From Microcaldota archaeon (GTDB taxonomy: Archaea > Micrarchaeota > Micrarchaeia > Anstonellales > Bilamarchaeaceae), in contig DUGF01000105.1 of the NCBI GenBank assembly GCA_013331535.1, positions 5,595 through 11,572 on the forward strand: a stretch of DNA of 5,978 nt. Reading direction: 5' to 3'. Numbering within the stretch: the first letter of the stretch is position 1; every line of letters begins with the position of its first letter. Below are positions 4,510 to 5,978 of the stretch, piece by piece. The notes under the pieces were generated by a model. It was not told the DNA's origin. It made no database searches and worked only from the letters and a program-made list of their open reading frames with translations. The translations under genes were made by a program, and so were the position numbers.

Positions 4510-5544
4510 ATGGCAATCCGAACCGAAATGAAGCTTGTTGAAAATCCGCTTGCGCCGAAATCATCAGCTGCAAGCAGGGATGGATTTGGAAAAGGTCTTG
4601 TTGAGCTTGGGGAAGGCAATCCAAATGTCTGGGCCGTGTCCGCGGATGTGTCAGAATCAACTCGAACGCACTGGTTTGCGGAAAAATTTCCAACCCGTTT
4701 TGTTCAGGTTGGTGTTGCAGAGCAGAATCTTGCAGGTGTTGGCGCGGGAATTGCATCATGCGGAAAAATTGTTTTCATTTCAGCTTTCGGAGTATTTTCA
4801 CCAGGAAGAAACTGGGATCAGATTCGCGTTTCAATATGCTATAATGATATCCCGGTTATCATTCACGCATCCCATACCGGTCTTACAGTAGGCCCGGATG
4901 GTGCTTCTCATCAGGCACTTGAGGACATTGCAATCGTACGTGTTCTTCCTAATATGACTGTTATTGTGCCAGCTGACATGGAGCAAACAAAAAAAGCAGT
5001 TCATGCAGCCGCAGCATTACATAAACCTGCATATATTCGAACTTCCCGTGAAAAATTGCCCGTTTTTACTACTTCCGAAACTCCATTTGAGATTGGAAAA
5101 GCCAATGTTTACCGTGACGGAAAAGATGTTGCAATATTCGCGTGCGGTCCTATTGTTCATGAAGCACTAAAAGCTGCGGAATTGCTTTCAGCAGCCGGAA
5201 TTGATGCTGCAGTTGTTGATTGCCATACGATTAAGCCGATTGATAAGAAAACGATTATTGAAATGGCAGAGAAATGCGGATTACTCGTGAGTGTTGAGGA
5301 GCATCAGGTTGATGGAGGAATGGGAAGCGCAATAGCTGAAGTTTTGTGTTCTGAGTCTTGCGTCCTGGGTTCCGGATCCGGTGTTTTGGGTCTTGAGCAT
5401 CCTGTTCCTTTAGTTCGGCATGGAGTTCATAACCGTTTCTGTGAATCAGGAAACGCGATGGAGCTTTTGAAGCATTATTCGCTTGATGCGGAAGGGATTG
5501 CAAAAACAGTTAGAGAGGCAGTAGCGGGGATGAAGAGGAAATAG
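4510..5544 (+). CDS. Transketolase, C-terminal subunit (pyrimidine-binding and C-terminal domains)
   Basis: A 344-residue partner of the preceding gene. The pyrimidine-binding domain covers about 20-185, with the catalytic Glu71 in VGVAEQNLAGVGAGIA, which activates the TPP aminopyrimidine of the partner subunit. FSPGRNWDQIR (96-106; usually RAYEQIR) and GPDGASHQALEDIAIVR (128-144) follow. The transketolase C domain covers about 195-340, with VEEHQVDGGMGSAIAEVL (262-279), PVPLVRHGV (298-306) and RFCESG (309-314). Residues about 280-297 form a Cys/Ser/Gly-rich stretch where I expect only four or five residues before PVP; it is encoded by the heptamer array at 5342-5397. The frame is intact and downstream motifs are normal, so the enzyme is probably functional. 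It lies 73 bp after the N subunit with its own good ribosome binding site, and 16 nt before the next small ORF. Confidence 0.93.
   Translation: MAIRTEMKLVENPLAPKSSAASRDGFGKGLVELGEGNPNVWAVSADVSESTRTHWFAEKFPTRFVQVGVAEQNLAGVGAGIASCGKIVFISAFGVFSPGRNWDQIRVSICYNDIPVIIHASHTGLTVGPDGASHQALEDIAIVRVLPNMTVIVPADMEQTKKAVHAAAALHKPAYIRTSREKLPVFTTSETPFEIGKANVYRDGKDVAIFACGPIVHEALKAAELLSAAGIDAAVVDCHTIKPIDKKTIIEMAEKCGLLVSVEEHQVDGGMGSAIAEVLCSESCVLGSGSGVLGLEHPVPLVRHGVHNRFCESGNAMELLKHYSLDAEGIAKTVREAVAGMKRK
5342..5397 (+). repeat. Degenerate heptanucleotide repeat array, 8 units, inside transketolase C
   Basis: The plus strand divides into eight gapless 7-bp units with consensus close to TYYTGNG. Examples are TTCTGAG at 5349, TCCTGGG at 5363, TTCCGGA at 5370, TTTTGGG at 5384 and TCTTGAG at 5391. 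Bases 5360-5375 match 835-850 of the DHH array at 14 of 16 positions, both differences being T/C. The encoded peptide (VLCSESCVLGSGSGVLGLE, residues 278-296) is low in complexity and unrelated to the peptide from the DHH array. The excess over normal transketolase spacing is about 14 residues, equal to six heptamers (42 bp). Phase and units are direct observations; the insertion size is an estimate. Confidence 0.7.
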
Positions 5545-5548
5545 TTTC

Positions 5549-5555
5549 AGGTTGA
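5549..5555 (+). promoter_or_regulatory. Shine-Dalgarno site for the 35-codon ORF
   Basis: AGGTTGA is 5 nt before ATG 5561 and resembles AGGTGA with one extra T. The same element occurs before the next gene, which supports real translation of the small ORF. Confidence 0.45.
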
Positions 5556-5560
5556 AAAAC

Positions 5561-5668
5561 ATGACAATGGCTCGATTGTACAACGTAAATGAACATGCGG
5601 TTTTGTTCAAAGAGGCGTTAGATTATGGAAAGATCATCTTGCAGGGAATGCAAGAATTGAGAGGTTGA
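5561..5668 (+). CDS. Small protein of 35 residues, unknown function
   Basis: ATG 5561 to TGA 5666-5668. The product begins MTMARLYNVNEHAVLFKEA and ends GKIILQGMQELRG. It looks like one amphipathic helix or two short ones, with no Cys, signal peptide or membrane segment, and I do not recognise a family. Support for it being a gene comes from context: a Shine-Dalgarno-like AGGTTGA 5 nt upstream, 16 nt from the transketolase C stop, and only 4 nt before the DsrE-family gene, so it fills the gap in an otherwise tight cluster. It may be a small partner of the DsrE-like protein, or a leader peptide whose translation opens the next ribosome binding site, which overlaps its last codons. An alternative start is Met3. 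Confidence 0.5.
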   Translation: MTMARLYNVNEHAVLFKEALDYGKIILQGMQELRG

Positions 5669-5669
5669 T
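5659..5669 (+). promoter_or_regulatory. Shine-Dalgarno site for the DsrE-family gene
   Basis: GAGAGGTTGAT lies 3 nt before ATG 5673 and closely resembles GGAGGTGAT with one extra base. It overlaps the last codons and stop of the 35-codon ORF, a layout typical of translational coupling. Confidence 0.55.
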
Positions 5670-5672
5670 ATT

Positions 5673-5978
5673 ATGAAACTCGCAATAGTAATCACATCCG
5701 GTGATCCGGAATCAACTTGGAATGCATTCCGCCTGGCGAACATGGCAAAGGAAAAAGGCGATGATGCAAAGGTTTTTCTCGTAGCCCGCTCAGTTGAATA
5801 TGAAAAATATTCATCTGACAAATATCCATCGCGTGCAGAAGCAGATAAGTTCGTGAATGCCGGCGGCTCAATAATGGCATGCTTCACATGTATGAAATCA
5901 AGGCATCAGGAAGGGACGAATCTTTGCCCGGTTTCATCATTGAAGGATTTGTATGCGCTGGTAAAAGAGAGCGATAAG
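5673..5978 (+). CDS. DsrE/DsrF-like family protein (3' end beyond the window)
   Basis: 102 codons are visible without a stop. The protein starts MKLAIVITSGDPESTWNAFR, the first strand and helix of the DsrE/F-like fold, then KVFLVARSVEYEKY (39-52), AGGSIMACFTCMKSR (70-84) and a final helix SSLKDLYALVKESDK. The Cys pair C77 and C80 forms a CxxC in the place where DsrE-family proteins carry their reactive Cys, and C91 is a third. Family members are small cytoplasmic sulfur-carrier or redox proteins, often multimeric; the exact role here is not shown. Length so far is close to a complete family member, so the stop is probably just outside the window. It follows the 35-codon ORF by 4 nt and probably belongs to the same transcript as the transketolase genes, though no metabolic link is evident. 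Confidence 0.82.
   Translation, partial: MKLAIVITSGDPESTWNAFRLANMAKEKGDDAKVFLVARSVEYEKYSSDKYPSRAEADKFVNAGGSIMACFTCMKSRHQEGTNLCPVSSLKDLYALVKESDK

Noticed and set aside
5618..5887. Minus-strand open frame opposite the DsrE-family gene
   Set aside because: It is antisense to a recognisable DsrE-like protein and the 35-codon ORF, both with Shine-Dalgarno sites; no family likeness.

Overview
The window looks like a compact archaeal chromosome segment, possibly from a DPANN-type or other small-genome archaeon (inference). The archaeal signs are a COG1107-like RecJ/DHH phosphoesterase, a DUF460 (COG2433) RNase H-fold protein, a transketolase split into N- and C-terminal genes, TATA-like boxes with T-run terminators, and Shine-Dalgarno sites of the GGTGA type. 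I see no rRNA, tRNA, CRISPR array, transposase or phage gene.

Layout: (1) 1-104, plus strand, is the last 33-34 codons of a PduO/MMAB-type cob(I)alamin adenosyltransferase. (2) 110-2039, minus strand, is a two-gene unit of a small stand-alone DUF460 domain followed 4 nt later by an OB-fold plus DHH/DHHA1 phosphoesterase, a plausible nucleic-acid repair or processing pair. (3) An 85-bp divergent gap (2040-2124) leads into a metallo-beta-lactamase-fold hydrolase (2125-2799, plus). (4) A T-rich terminator and a TATA-like promoter (2800-2890) precede a plus-strand cluster: a divergent ribulose-phosphate 3-epimerase, transketolase N subunit (8-bp overlap), transketolase C subunit, an undescribed 35-codon ORF with a good ribosome binding site, and a DsrE-family protein that runs off the right edge.

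The epimerase and the two transketolase subunits together make a non-oxidative pentose phosphate module: the epimerase would supply xylulose 5-phosphate and the heteromeric transketolase would move its two-carbon unit. No transaldolase or ribose-5-phosphate isomerase is in view.

The most unusual signal is not a gene. Three protein genes (DHH, MBL, transketolase C) each contain a run of degenerate 7-bp units with consensus near TTYYGNG on the plus strand: about ten units at 810-879, four at 2283-2310 and eight at 5342-5397. The runs keep exact 7-bp phase, lie in the same DNA orientation although one host gene is on the minus strand, encode unrelated peptides, and fall where the proteins appear to carry loop insertions. 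This looks like a dispersed heptanucleotide repeat family tolerated in frame inside coding genes.
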